Both the position numbers and the translations under genes were made by a program. This document shows positions 27,424 through 36,638 of a DNA stretch of 64,000 nt, in pieces. The notes beneath the pieces were generated by a model. That model searched no databases. It saw only the letters and a program-made list of their open reading frames with translations, and had not been told where the DNA came from. Location of the stretch: positions 186,001 to 250,000 of the forward strand of contig JAKIUB010000001.1 in NCBI GenBank assembly GCA_021647745.1, given 5' to 3'. Position 1 is the stretch's first letter. Every line of letters starts with the position of its first letter. This DNA is from Paracoccaceae bacterium. Its GTDB lineage: Bacteria > Pseudomonadota > Alphaproteobacteria > Rhodobacterales > Rhodobacteraceae.

Positions 27424-28068
27424 CTACGGGGAGAATTGCGCTGTTGAAATAATGATGAGCAGCAGGGCCAGCCCGATGAAGCGCGGGAAATTATCCCATA
27501 GCGGGTTGCCCTTGCTCACGCGGGGATAGCGGGGCAGGAAAAAACCGAGCAGGATGAGGTAGAAAAACAGTTTTTCAGTTGTCAGCGCGCCGGTCAGTCC
27601 GCCATAGGCCAGCAGATAAATGCCAGCGAGGCTGATGAAGGGCCAGGCATAATGGGTGATGCGGCCATAGCGCCATGGCTTTTCGGTTTGAAAATGATGG
27701 GCATAGCGATAATCCTTGCCCTCAAAAAGCAGCGCCAGCATCAGCCCGTATATCAGCGCGCCAAGGATAATGCCGGGCAGCAGGGTGAGATGACCTTCCA
27801 GCCCGCGCCAGGTAAAAAGCATCATGAAAGTGCCGAAATAGAGCGCCAGATAATAGGCAGAAAGCCAGCGCGCCGGGTTGGAGAGCCGCTTCTCGCCGCG
27901 CCCGATAGCTGCTCCGGCCAGCACATCGTTTGATAGCAGATAAAGCGCGGCGGCAAAGCCCATGCGCATCCAGATATCGGGGGCGGACCAGATAAAATAA
28001 GACGCCCCCACCAGCAGGGCGAGGCCGAGCGCGGTGAAAAGCGTAATAAAATGCTGGTGGATTTTCAT
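27424..28068 (-). CDS. Hypothetical six-to-seven-segment membrane protein
   Basis: The 214-aa product is nearly all hydrophobic segments; I do not recognise the family. The middle holds the LALYFGTFMMLFTWRG block shared with the neighbouring shorter gene. GGGAG lies before the ATG at 28068; an earlier in-frame start is possible but has no such site. It ends before a 278-bp region leading to the AT-rich paralogue and is preceded by tRNA-Glu. Confidence 0.7.
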   Translation of the reverse strand: MKIHQHFITLFTALGLALLVGASYFIWSAPDIWMRMGFAAALYLLSNDVLAGAAIGRGEKRLSNPARWLSAYYLALYFGTFMMLFTWRGLEGHLTLLPGIILGALIYGLMLALLFEGKDYRYAHHFQTEKPWRYGRITHYAWPFISLAGIYLLAYGGLTGALTTEKLFFYLILLGFFLPRYPRVSKGNPLWDNFPRFIGLALLLIIISTAQFSP

Positions 28069-28155
28069 GTCAGAATAACTCCCAGTTAAAAGGCGAGGAA
28101 ACCGCAAGCATATGTTGGCCAAATAAACACAAATTTAAAGAAAATAGCAACAGAG

Positions 28156-28230
28156 TGGTACGCCCTAGGGGAATCGAACCCCTCTTTTCAGGTTGAAAAC
28201 CTGACGTCCTAACCGATAGACGAAGGGCGC
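28156..28230 (-). tRNA. tRNA-Glu (anticodon UUC)
   Basis: Read on the minus strand the 75-nt gene folds as a normal cloverleaf: acceptor GCGCCCT with AGGGCGT (one G-U pair), anticodon arm TCAGG/CCTGA around TTTTCAA, giving anticodon TTC, and a T arm with GGTTCGATTCC. The 3' CCA is encoded. The anticodon and the GTCTATCGGTTAGGAC D-arm identify Glu. Confidence 0.95.
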
Positions 28231-28308
28231 ATTGCTCTGTTGTGGGGGCTTTTTAGGGGGCAAAGGGGTTGGGCGCAAGAGGAAATTTTGCCATTTGGCA
28301 CAAAATTT

Positions 28309-29034
28309 TTAGCCGAGGATCAGGCGGGCGGCCGCGGTCAATACCGCAAGGCGGATCAGGGTTTTGAACCATTTCAGGTTGATATATCCCAGTAGCAGTT
28401 TTCCGAGATAGGCCCCGACAAGAATAACCGGAAGGTAGTAGAGATTGAGCGTCAGCGAGGCCTCGGTGGTGATGCCAAGCGCGATGGCAAAAGGCAGCTT
28501 GGCCAGATTGATCAGCAGAAAAAACCAGCTCCGCGTGCCGACAAAGGCCTCTTTGCTCAAGCGCATCTGGAGCAGGTAAATGCCAAAAATCGGGCCGGCG
28601 GCATTGGCGATCATCGAAGCGCCACCGGCCAGTGCGCCGATCACCGCTGTCAGTAATCGCCCGCGCACCAGCTGGCGCAGCCCCTCGCTGACCAGCAGAT
28701 CAAACGCCAGCATCGCCAGTATCACCCAGCCGATCAGTTTGCCAAAATCATAGCCCGAAGTGTTGGCTAAAAACCACCATGCCAGCGCCACCCCCACAAG
28801 GGTTGCGGGAAACAGGCGCAGCAATATGCGCCAGTCGCACGCGCGGCGATAATAGATCACCGCCATGATATCCGCCGCTATCAGCATGGGCAGCAGCACG
28901 CCCGGCGAGGCAGGGCCGGGAATCGCCAGTGCCATCAGCAGCACCGCCAATATGCCTACTCCGCCTACCGAGGTTTTGGTGAAGCCAACCAGAAACGCGG
29001 CCACGCCGATAAGAAAATAGGCGGACGGCTCCAA
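28309..29034 (-). CDS. TauE/SafE-family sulfite/organosulfonate permease
   Basis: The 241-aa protein has about seven to eight membrane segments and the family's N-terminal GFTKTSVGGVG and the mid-protein GALAGGASMIANAAGP motif. Members are thought to export sulfite or organosulfur anions, but the substrate here is not visible. The start is TTG, directly after the aroQ stop (TAATTG), so it is coupled to aroQ although their functions are unrelated. Confidence 0.82.
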   Translation of the reverse strand: MEPSAYFLIGVAAFLVGFTKTSVGGVGILAVLLMALAIPGPASPGVLLPMLIAADIMAVIYYRRACDWRILLRLFPATLVGVALAWWFLANTSGYDFGKLIGWVILAMLAFDLLVSEGLRQLVRGRLLTAVIGALAGGASMIANAAGPIFGIYLLQMRLSKEAFVGTRSWFFLLINLAKLPFAIALGITTEASLTLNLYYLPVILVGAYLGKLLLGYINLKWFKTLIRLAVLTAAARLILG

Positions 29035-29466
29035 TTAAAGCGCCAGATGCTCATGCATGGCGCGCATTGCCAGCGGGTAGCCGGAGGCGCCGAGGCCGCA
29101 GATCATGGCAAAAGCGACTTTGGAGATATAGGAATGGTGGCGAAATCTCTCACGCTGGTGGATATTGCTCAGGTGTAGCTCCAGCACCGGCTTGTTGGCC
29201 GAGGTAATGGCATCCATGATTGCGATAGAGGTATGGGTGTAGGCTCCGGCATTGAGGATGATCCCTTGGGCCTTGGTGGCGTGGATCAGGTCGATCAGTG
29301 TGCCTTCATGGTTGCTTTGCTCGAACTCGTAGGTAGCCCCGAGCTTGCCGGCCTCGGCCGCGCACATACCTTCGATATCCTTGAGGGTGACGGTGCCATA
29401 GGTCTCGGGCTGGCGGGTGCCGAGCAGGTTGAGGTTAGGGCCATTGAGAATGAGGATATGGGTCAT
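29035..29466 (-). CDS. aroQ: 3-dehydroquinate dehydratase, type II
   Basis: The 143-aa protein begins ILILNGPNLNLLGTRQPE, the type II signature with the catalytic loop (Arg, Tyr in TYGTVTL), and has NAGAYTHTSIA and the ELHLSNIHQRERFRHHS active-site block. It dehydrates 3-dehydroquinate to 3-dehydroshikimate in the shikimate pathway as a dodecamer. Size is standard. It lies between recJ and the permease gene on the minus strand. Confidence 0.96.
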   Translation of the reverse strand: MTHILILNGPNLNLLGTRQPETYGTVTLKDIEGMCAAEAGKLGATYEFEQSNHEGTLIDLIHATKAQGIILNAGAYTHTSIAIMDAITSANKPVLELHLSNIHQRERFRHHSYISKVAFAMICGLGASGYPLAMRAMHEHLAL

Positions 29467-29487
29467 GAAAAACTCCTTTTGGCCAGC

Positions 29488-31239
29488 TTACTCTGCCTTG
29501 GCGGCGTCTTCCAGTTGCAATTTGGCTTTGCGGCGGCCACCCCATTCGTCGATCTCCAGTCGCCCGACAAAGTGGAAAACCTGCCCCGCGTGGTTAAGCA
29601 ACGCTTGGCCGAGCGGGGTCTCGAAAGCGCGAAAGGCGATGACATCAAGCGGGCCGGAGCCGTTATCTATTGTCAGGCGCAGGTGGCTTTCGCCGGCGGG
29701 TTTGGCAAAGCGGATGCGTGCGGAAAGAATAGCAAAGCGCGGGGCAGGGGCGCCGGCGCCAAACGGGCCGGCAGCTTCTATCTGCTCGATCAGGGCGGGG
29801 GTGGCGGCACCTGTGCCAAGCGCGGCGGTTATTTTCAGATCGCGGGGGCCGATTTCTCCGGCGCCTTGTTTGGCGAGCTTTTCAGCAAGCGCGGCCATGG
29901 CCTTTTTAATTCCGGCTTCCGGAACGCTCAGCCCTGCTGCCATTTTGTGGCCGCCGCCCTTGGTTATTTTTTCCTCGCGGGCCAGTGCGGCTATGGCAAC
30001 ACCAAGATCAATGCCCGAAACCGAGCGGCCCGATCCATGGCCTAGCCCCTCGTCATTGATCCCGATCACAACAGCGGGGCGGTTGTATTTTTCCTTCAGG
30101 CGCGAGGCAACAATGCCAACCACGCCCGGATGCCAGCCCTTGCCCGCAGCCCAGACCAGCGGCCCTTCCAGCGAACGGGTTTCGGCTTGTGCTTCGGCGG
30201 CAACCTGCACGGCGCTCTCTATTTCGCGGCGCTCTTTGTTTAGGGCATCTAGCCGCTCGGCCAGCGCTTGCGCCTCGCTGGTATCGGTGGTGGTGAGCAG
30301 GCGGGTGCCAAGGTCGGCCTTGCCGATGCGGCCGCCGGCATTGATGCGCGGGCCAAGTAAATAACCCAGATGATAGGCTTTGGGGGCGGAAGCCATGGCA
30401 GCAACATCGCTCAGCGCCACCAGACCGGGGCGGTTGCGTGCGGCCATCACCTTTAGCCCCTGACGGACCAGCGCGCGGTTAAACCCTGTGAGCGGCGCAA
30501 CATCGGCAACCGTGCCGAGCGCCACCAGATCAAGCATATCCATCAGCGGCGGGGCTTTTATGCCGGCCTCGCGGTAGTGGCGATTGACTGCAACCAGCGT
30601 AAGAAAAACCACACCGGCGGCGCAGAGATAGGTATATTCGCTTTCTTCGTCTTGCCGGTTGGGGTTGACCACGGCCAGCGCGGGGGGGAGGGTCTCGCCA
30701 CCGAGGTGGTGATCAAGCACAATGACATCGGCACCGGCCTCTACGGCGACCTTTATCGGGGCGTGGGCCACGGTGCCGCAGTCGACACAAATAATCAGGC
30801 TGTGCTCTTGAGCCAGGGCTTTCATGGCCGGCTCGTTGGGACCGTAACCTTCTTTTAAGCGATCGGGAATATAGAGGGTGGCGCTATGGCCCAACTCCTT
30901 AAACCAGCCCAGAAGTTGCGCCGCCGAGGTAGCACCATCGACATCATAATCTGCAAAAATAGCAATATGTTCATTACCTTGCAGGGCTTTGAAGATGCGT
31001 GCGGCGGCCTTGTCCATATCTTTTAGGAGTGAGGGGTCGGGCATCAGGGCGCGCAGGCTGGGCGACAAAAAATCATCCACCTCGGAGGGCTGCACTCCCC
31101 GGCTGGCAAGGATGAGAGACAATACATCGGGCAGGGTTGTCGCCTGGGAAAGTGCTTCGGCCTGTCGCTCTGTTTCGGGGGGCGGGCCAAGCCAGCGCCG
31201 CCCTGTTAGCGAGGTCTCGATCCCGAGATAGGCGCTCAT
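29488..31239 (-). CDS. recJ: Single-stranded-DNA-specific 5'-3' exonuclease RecJ
   Basis: The 583-aa DHH-family nuclease shows the metal motifs DYDVDGATSAA, CVDCG, DHHLGG and, in the DHHA1 half, GHGSGRSVSG with the substrate-binding KGGGHKMAAG block. RecJ degrades single-stranded DNA in recombination and mismatch repair. The ATG overlaps the stop of the small membrane-protein gene as ATGA, and the downstream aroQ starts 21 bp after its stop. Confidence 0.94.
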   Translation of the reverse strand: MSAYLGIETSLTGRRWLGPPPETERQAEALSQATTLPDVLSLILASRGVQPSEVDDFLSPSLRALMPDPSLLKDMDKAAARIFKALQGNEHIAIFADYDVDGATSAAQLLGWFKELGHSATLYIPDRLKEGYGPNEPAMKALAQEHSLIICVDCGTVAHAPIKVAVEAGADVIVLDHHLGGETLPPALAVVNPNRQDEESEYTYLCAAGVVFLTLVAVNRHYREAGIKAPPLMDMLDLVALGTVADVAPLTGFNRALVRQGLKVMAARNRPGLVALSDVAAMASAPKAYHLGYLLGPRINAGGRIGKADLGTRLLTTTDTSEAQALAERLDALNKERREIESAVQVAAEAQAETRSLEGPLVWAAGKGWHPGVVGIVASRLKEKYNRPAVVIGINDEGLGHGSGRSVSGIDLGVAIAALAREEKITKGGGHKMAAGLSVPEAGIKKAMAALAEKLAKQGAGEIGPRDLKITAALGTGAATPALIEQIEAAGPFGAGAPAPRFAILSARIRFAKPAGESHLRLTIDNGSGPLDVIAFRAFETPLGQALLNHAGQVFHFVGRLEIDEWGGRRKAKLQLEDAAKAE

Positions 31240-31475
31240 TCTTCAGGCTGCTCGGGGGGCAGGGCGCGCAGGCGCTGCAATACGCGAAAAATGATCCACC
31301 AGCCAAGTGCGGAAATCCCGACCCAGATCAGGGCGAAGGACCATTTGAATAGAGGGTCAGGACTGAACTGGTTGGTAATAAACAGAAGAATACTGATCCC
31401 CCAGCCTAGCAGCCAGAGTTTGAGAAAGGCGCGCAAGATGCGATACGGGCGTGTTGGCTCGGGAGATTTAGTCAT
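31236..31475 (-). CDS. Small hypothetical membrane protein
   Basis: The 79-aa product has two hydrophobic helices (about residues 17-34 and 45-65) flanked by Pro- and Glu-rich ends. I do not recognise the family. Its start shares one base with the glpX stop (TAATG) and its stop overlaps the recJ start, so it is a genuine part of the hom-glpX-recJ transcript despite its size. Confidence 0.75.
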   Translation of the reverse strand: MTKSPEPTRPYRILRAFLKLWLLGWGISILLFITNQFSPDPLFKWSFALIWVGISALGWWIIFRVLQRLRALPPEQPEE

Positions 31476-32440
31476 TATTGGTTGCGCTGACGGTAAAACA
31501 GGCGGCGCACCGAGCCGGTTTTGGAGCGCATCAGGATGGTTTCGGTTTCGAGGTAGCCATTGACCCGGCGGGCGCCGGAGACGATAGAGCCGTCGGTCAC
31601 GCCGGTAGCGGCAAAAATAACATCATCCATGACAAGATCATCGAGCGCGTAGATGCGGTCAAAATCCTCGACACCGGTTTTGCGGGCGCGGGCGCGCTCG
31701 ACATCGTTGCGGAAAATAAGCTGGCCATACATTTGGCCACCCATACATTTGAGCGCGGCGGCTGCCAGCACCCCTTCAGGTGCACCACCGCTGCCCATAT
31801 ACATATCAATGCCGGTTTTTTCGACCTCGGCACAATGGATGATACCGGCAACATCACCGTCAGTGATCAGGCTGATACGAGCGCCGGTTTCGCGCAATTC
31901 ACGGATCATGGCCTCGTGGCGCGGGCGCTCCAGCACACAGACCATAATGTCTGACGGCTCGACCCCCTTGGCTGTGGCCAGTGCATGCACCCGCTCGGAA
32001 GGGGACATGGAAAGCGTAACAATATCAACCGGATATCCCGGGCCAATGGCCAGCTTTTCCATATAGGTATCGGGCGCATAAAGCATGGAGCCTTTTGGCC
32101 CCATGGCGATAACCGCCAATGAATTGGGCATATCTTTGGCGCAAAGGGTGGTGCCTTCCAAAGGGTCGAGCGCGATATCGACCTCGGGACCATTGCCGTT
32201 GCCGACTTCCTCACCGATATAGAGCATCGGTGCTTCGTCGCGCTCGCCCTCGCCAATAACGATGCGGCCACGAATATCGAGCTTGTTGAGCTGGGTGCGC
32301 ATAGCATCGACCGCAGCCTGATCGGCGGCCTTTTCATCACCTGCCCCGACCAGTTTGGCGGCGGCAATGGCCGCTTGTTCGGATACACGGGCGAGGCCGA
32401 GCGAAAGCATCCGGTCGGAGTAGAGGGTGTCGTCGGTCAT
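31475..32440 (-). CDS. glpX: Fructose-1,6-bisphosphatase, class II
   Basis: The 321-aa protein has the GlpX phrases IGEGERDEAPMLYIGE and ALDPLEGTTLCA, the lithium-sensitive metal-dependent phosphatase motif with Asp/Glu ligands. It makes fructose 6-phosphate in gluconeogenesis. It follows the exported small protein and hom on the same strand, an order I recall from other Rhodobacterales. Confidence 0.95.
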   Translation of the reverse strand: MTDDTLYSDRMLSLGLARVSEQAAIAAAKLVGAGDEKAADQAAVDAMRTQLNKLDIRGRIVIGEGERDEAPMLYIGEEVGNGNGPEVDIALDPLEGTTLCAKDMPNSLAVIAMGPKGSMLYAPDTYMEKLAIGPGYPVDIVTLSMSPSERVHALATAKGVEPSDIMVCVLERPRHEAMIRELRETGARISLITDGDVAGIIHCAEVEKTGIDMYMGSGGAPEGVLAAAALKCMGGQMYGQLIFRNDVERARARKTGVEDFDRIYALDDLVMDDVIFAATGVTDGSIVSGARRVNGYLETETILMRSKTGSVRRLFYRQRNQ

Positions 32441-32458
32441 ATCGGGCCTTTCCAGCGG

Positions 32459-32713
32459 TTATTTGGGCTGGATAGAGAATCCCGACCCGTCGATGGTGAA
32501 GATATATACCACCGTGGCGTCAGAGCCAGCGGTTTTTTGACAGGTGATTTCAAGCACGTCTTCGTTGTCGGTGGTTTGGGCTTCAAGAACCTTCTCGCAG
32601 TCATACCCGTTCATGGTGATGCCGAGCTTTGCCATTTCGTAATTGTCAGAGTCACTCTGGGCGGCGGCGGTGCTGGCAAGCAGCACAAAAGCAATAGCAG
32701 GAACAAATTTCAT
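32459..32713 (-). CDS. Small exported hypothetical protein
   Basis: The 84-aa product has a signal peptide (MKFVPAIAFVLLASTAAAQ) and a mature part of about 65 residues with two Cys (DCEKVLEA and ITCQK) that could pair in the periplasm. I recognise no family. It sits between hom (39 bp upstream) and glpX (18 bp downstream) on the same strand. Confidence 0.75.
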   Translation of the reverse strand: MKFVPAIAFVLLASTAAAQSDSDNYEMAKLGITMNGYDCEKVLEAQTTDNEDVLEITCQKTAGSDATVVYIFTIDGSGFSIQPK

Positions 32714-32752
32714 GGATAAATCCTTAATACCGGGTTGTTTCTGCCACTCTTT

Positions 32753-34039
32753 CTATAAGCTCTCGATGCGCAACGCTACCGGTTCGGCATTCGAGGCTGA
32801 TAATGCGCAAATCTCCGCCAATGCCTGATCGAGCGGTTGGCGCGGGGTAGCATGGGTGACAATCACCAAGGGGGCGGTTTTTCCGTCATGGCCGTATTGG
32901 TGCATGCGATTGATAGAAACATTATGCGCGCCCAGTATGCTGGCGAGCTTGGCAAGGGTGCCGGGCGCGTCTGTCAGGCTGAAACGCAGGTAATAGGCGG
33001 CGTCGGAGCCTTTGGAGGAGGTGTTCGGTTTTGTCAGCCCTTTGGCCGGCTGCCCGAAAGCGGGGATGATCAGGCCACGGGCGATATCCATGATATCACC
33101 CAAAATAGCGCTGGCCGTTGGCCCTTCGCCCGCGCCGGGGCCTTGGTATACGGTTTGACCAATAAAATCGCCATCAACTACCACCATATTATTAACGCCT
33201 TCAAGCTGGCCGAGCGGCGAGGCTGTGGGCACAAGGCAGGGCTGCATGCGCTGCTCGATACCGTCACTGTTTTGCTGGGCAACGCCGAGCAGCTTGATCT
33301 TGTAGCCCATATCGGCGGCGTTTTTTATATCTTGCAGGGTGATGCGCTCGATGCCTTCGATTTCAACATGATCAAAGGCCACGCGGGTGCCAAAAGCGGT
33401 GGCGGCCAGCAGGCTGAGCTTGTGGGCGGCATCAATACCGCCGACATCGACGGTCGGGTCGGCCTCGGCATAGCCAAGGGCCTGTGCCTCTTTGAGCACC
33501 TCGCCATAGCTCTCGCCGGTGGCTTCCATTTTGGTGAGGATATAATTGCAGGTGCCGTTCATCACGCCCATGACGCGCGAAATACCATTGCCCGCCAAGC
33601 CTTCGGTGAGCGCCTTTACAATCGGAATGCCGCCCGCAACGGCGGCCTCGAAACGCAGCGCTGCGCCGGTGGTCTCGGCCTGCTCGGCCATGGCCTGTCC
33701 ATGCAGCGCCAGCATCGCTTTATTGGCGGTGACAACGTGCTTTCCGGCAGCCAGTGCCGCCTCGACGCAGGCTTTGGCAGGACCGTCTTCACCGCCCATA
33801 ACCTCGACCAGCAGGTCAACATCGGCGCGTTTGGCCAGTGCAACCGGATCGTCTTCCCAATCAAAGGCGCCAAGATCGATGCCACGATCCTTGCCCCTTG
33901 AGCGCGCCGAAACCGCAACAATCTCTAGTGGGCGGCCGGCACGGCGTGTCAGCAGATCACCATGGGTCTGCACCATTTTCACCACCCCGGCACCAACGGT
34001 GCCAAGGCCTGCGATTGCTATTCTGAGAGGTTGGCTCAT
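32753..34039 (-). CDS. hom: Homoserine dehydrogenase
   Basis: The 428-aa enzyme has the N-terminal Rossmann motif AIAGLGTVGAGV, the catalytic domain with GGIPIVKAL and EADPTVDVGGIDAAHK, and a C-terminal ACT domain (about 350-428) beginning YLRFSLTDAPGTLAKLA. It reduces aspartate semialdehyde to homoserine on the route to Thr and Met; the ACT domain usually gives Thr feedback control. The rraB gene lies 8 bp upstream on the same strand, so no separate leader is present. Confidence 0.95.
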   Translation of the reverse strand: MSQPLRIAIAGLGTVGAGVVKMVQTHGDLLTRRAGRPLEIVAVSARSRGKDRGIDLGAFDWEDDPVALAKRADVDLLVEVMGGEDGPAKACVEAALAAGKHVVTANKAMLALHGQAMAEQAETTGAALRFEAAVAGGIPIVKALTEGLAGNGISRVMGVMNGTCNYILTKMEATGESYGEVLKEAQALGYAEADPTVDVGGIDAAHKLSLLAATAFGTRVAFDHVEIEGIERITLQDIKNAADMGYKIKLLGVAQQNSDGIEQRMQPCLVPTASPLGQLEGVNNMVVVDGDFIGQTVYQGPGAGEGPTASAILGDIMDIARGLIIPAFGQPAKGLTKPNTSSKGSDAAYYLRFSLTDAPGTLAKLASILGAHNVSINRMHQYGHDGKTAPLVIVTHATPRQPLDQALAEICALSASNAEPVALRIESL

Positions 34040-34047
34040 TGGTTTTC

Positions 34048-34401
34048 CTATGCGTCCGGCTCTAAAAATCCCCAGCCGTCGGGGGCGAAGCCCCTTGGCT
34101 GGGCCAGCTTGGTGCAGCGCTCTTCGTGCAGCCAGATATCTTCGGCGGTCAGTTTTGTTTCTACCGTGACCAGCACAGCCTCGCGCTCTGTGCCATCTGT
34201 TGTATTTTCGCTTTCTGTGACCGCGCTGTAACCAAAGGTTTTGAGGGCTTTGAGAAAAGCAGGCTGGTCGGCCTCGGCTTCGGGGATGAAAAACAGCTCC
34301 AGCGCGATGGGGGCGTTTTGGGTCACCTTGCCTTCTTTCAAAAACTCGGCCACCGAATAAAAGGTGGCGGCCTGACGGTCAAATTCCTGCTCTGCGCTCA
34401 A
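34048..34401 (-). CDS. RraB-like ribonuclease E inhibitor domain protein
   Basis: The 117-aa acidic protein matches the RraB fold in size and in its ending, APDGWGFLEPDA. RraB binds RNase E and slows mRNA decay in enterics; in alphaproteobacteria the target is inferred. It is cotranscribed with hom. Confidence 0.72.
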   Translation of the reverse strand: MSAEQEFDRQAATFYSVAEFLKEGKVTQNAPIALELFFIPEAEADQPAFLKALKTFGYSAVTESENTTDGTEREAVLVTVETKLTAEDIWLHEERCTKLAQPRGFAPDGWGFLEPDA

Positions 34402-34464
34402 GATTGCTCTCCTAAATTATATTGGCCACTTATAAGGGCAGGACTGCACCATGAAAAGCGCCAA

Positions 34465-34770
34465 TTATTGCTCCGCCACGCGCCGCAGGGCTGCCCGCAT
34501 GGCGCGTGCTCGGGCGCTTGAAAGCACCGGACCGCGCAGGCTGGCTGCCTTTTGGCGCAGGGCTATTACCTGTTCGGCCAGCGAACGCTGGTCTTTTGGG
34601 GCGAGCAGTGGCGAGAGCTGTGCAAAATTACCCAACGGCACCAGCGCAGGCCAGGAAAGACCACCCACTTGCTCGGGAATAGTGGACTGAAAATCGCGCA
34701 GATCATCGTTGACCGAGCAGCCCGAAACCGCCAGCCCTGCTATGAGGGTAATTGTTTTTATCCCGTGCAC
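34465..34770 (-). CDS. Small lipoprotein
   Basis: The 101-aa product starts with a lipoprotein signal ending in LAVSGC, with acylated Cys near residue 18. The mature part has a Pro-rich middle and an Arg/Ala-rich C-terminal helix. I recognise no family. The start is probably the GTG at 34770; it diverges from phaC. Confidence 0.65.
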   Translation of the reverse strand: MHGIKTITLIAGLAVSGCSVNDDLRDFQSTIPEQVGGLSWPALVPLGNFAQLSPLLAPKDQRSLAEQVIALRQKAASLRGPVLSSARARAMRAALRRVAEQ

Positions 34771-34783
34771 CCGAAGTTTACCC

Positions 34784-34810
34784 TTGAAAAAGTTGTGATT
34801 GCGTTTTCAA
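34784..34810. promoter_or_regulatory. Inverted repeat in the lipoprotein/phaC divergent promoter region
   Basis: TTGAAAA (34784-34790) and its exact complement TTTTCAA (34804-34810) are 13 bp apart, 51 bp before the phaC start. TTGAAA could also act as a -35 box. Known PhaR operators I recall are built on TGC/GCA half-sites, so this is unlike them. Confidence 0.35.
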
Positions 34811-34860
34811 ATGTAACTTGTCGGCCTGTCCGGCGCAAGCGCTCACGGAGACCCATTGGC

Positions 34861-36621
34861 ATGACCGATACCCCGAAAGATATTGAGGATTTGGCTGAAA
34901 AGAGCGTGGCGACGGCGCAGAATTTTGCCCGTATCTCCGAGCTTTCGGTGCAAATATGGCAAGCGGCACTGGCCGGACAGGATAAGTCTGCCTCGCCTGG
35001 CCGCGCTATCGAGGAGATAAACAAGACGCTGTGGGATACCCCCGAGGCACTGATGCGGGCTTCCACTGATTTCTGGCTTGGCCAGCAGGGGCTTTGGCTT
35101 GAAACCATGCGCCGCTGGACCGGCGACACCCCGCCTCCGCCCGACCTGCGCGGCGGCAAGCGCTTTGCCCATAAGGGCTGGTCCGAAAATGCGCTGTTTG
35201 ATTATATCAAGCAGGCCTATCTTTTTACTTCGGAATGGATGCACAAAGAGGTCGCGGAGGCTGACGGGCTATCGGACAGCGAGCGCCGCAAGCTTGATTT
35301 TTATATCCGCAGCTATGTGGATGCTATCCACCCCGCCAACTTTTTTGCGCTCAACCCCGAAGTGCTGGAGGCCACCGCAGAGCAAAACGGCGAAAACCTC
35401 GTGCGCGGGCTTAAAATGCTGCTGGAGGATATCGAGCGCGGCAAGGGCCAGCTGTTGATCCGCCAGACCGATATGGAGGCTTTTGAAGTTGGTCGCGATA
35501 TGGCGATCACTCCCGGCAAGGTGATCTGGCAAAACAATGTACTCCAGCTGATCCAATATGCGCCGGACACTGACAAAACATATACCAGACCGCTGCTCTT
35601 TGTGCCGCCATGGATCAACAAATATTATATTCTCGACCTTAACCACAAAAAATCACTGATGAAATATCTGGTCGGGCAGGGGTATTCGGTATTTATTATT
35701 TCGTGGGTCAACCCCACCGAAGCCCAGCGCGATGAAACATGGGACAGCTATTCGGCTGCTGTGCTTGAGGCTGTTGATGCAGTGCTGGAGGCAACCGGTG
35801 AAAAGAGCCTGAATATCGGCGGCTATTGTGTGGGCGGTACGCTGCTCGGCCCGCTTTTGGCGTATCTGGGTAAGGCGGGCGACAAGCGTGTGGCCTCGGC
35901 AACCCTGTTTACCACCCAGCTCGAATTTACGGATGCGGGCGAGTTGCAGATATTTGCCGACGAGGAAACACTGGGTGAGCTGGAAGCCAAGATGCCGGAC
36001 GGCTATCTGCCAGCCCAAACCATGGCCAGCGCTTTCAATATGCTGCGCGCCAATGATCTTATCTGGTCTTATGTGGTTAATAATTACCTGCTTGGAAAAG
36101 AGCCGTTTCCGTTTGACCTGCTTTACTGGAATGCGGACAGCACGGGCATGCCTGCGCGGCTGCACCTGTATTATTTGCGCCGGTTTTATATGGAAAATGC
36201 CTTTTCGGAGGGGGATTTCGAGCTGTTTAACGAGGCGGTCTCGCCGCTGGATGTGGCTGTGCCGATATATCATGTGGCAACAAAGGAAGATCATATAGCG
36301 CCGGCGACCTCTGTTTATCGCGGGGCGCTGATGATGAAAAACGCCACCACGCGCTTTGTGCTTGCCGGCTCGGGGCATATTGCCGGGGTGATCAACCCGC
36401 CCGCTGCCGGAAAATACCAGTATTGGGCGGGGGAACTGGCGCCGCACGCCACATTGGAGGCGTGGCTGGGCGAGGCAAAAGAGCAACCCGGCAGCTGGTG
36501 GAATGACTGGGATGGCTGGTTGCAAAAACACAGCGGCAAATTATGCGCTGCCCGCGCACCAAAGGATGGGCTGGAAGATGCGCCGGGCAGTTATGTGCTG
36601 GACAGGTTTGATTTGCGCTGA
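34861..36621 (+). CDS. phaC: Class I poly(3-hydroxyalkanoate) synthase
   Basis: The 586-aa enzyme has the lipase-like box GGYCVGGT with nucleophile Cys323, and the partners Asp477 (in KEDHIAP) and His506 (in GSGHIAGV). It polymerises hydroxyacyl-CoA, usually 3-hydroxybutyryl-CoA, into storage granules. No phaE, phaP or phaR gene is adjacent, so a single-subunit class I enzyme is likely. The ATG at 34861 is chosen because the family's N-terminal region begins there and GGAG precedes it; a longer upstream extension overlaps the divergent lipoprotein gene. Confidence 0.95.
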   Translation: MTDTPKDIEDLAEKSVATAQNFARISELSVQIWQAALAGQDKSASPGRAIEEINKTLWDTPEALMRASTDFWLGQQGLWLETMRRWTGDTPPPPDLRGGKRFAHKGWSENALFDYIKQAYLFTSEWMHKEVAEADGLSDSERRKLDFYIRSYVDAIHPANFFALNPEVLEATAEQNGENLVRGLKMLLEDIERGKGQLLIRQTDMEAFEVGRDMAITPGKVIWQNNVLQLIQYAPDTDKTYTRPLLFVPPWINKYYILDLNHKKSLMKYLVGQGYSVFIISWVNPTEAQRDETWDSYSAAVLEAVDAVLEATGEKSLNIGGYCVGGTLLGPLLAYLGKAGDKRVASATLFTTQLEFTDAGELQIFADEETLGELEAKMPDGYLPAQTMASAFNMLRANDLIWSYVVNNYLLGKEPFPFDLLYWNADSTGMPARLHLYYLRRFYMENAFSEGDFELFNEAVSPLDVAVPIYHVATKEDHIAPATSVYRGALMMKNATTRFVLAGSGHIAGVINPPAAGKYQYWAGELAPHATLEAWLGEAKEQPGSWWNDWDGWLQKHSGKLCAARAPKDGLEDAPGSYVLDRFDLR

Positions 36622-36638
36622 CGGTTTTTCTTGCTATT

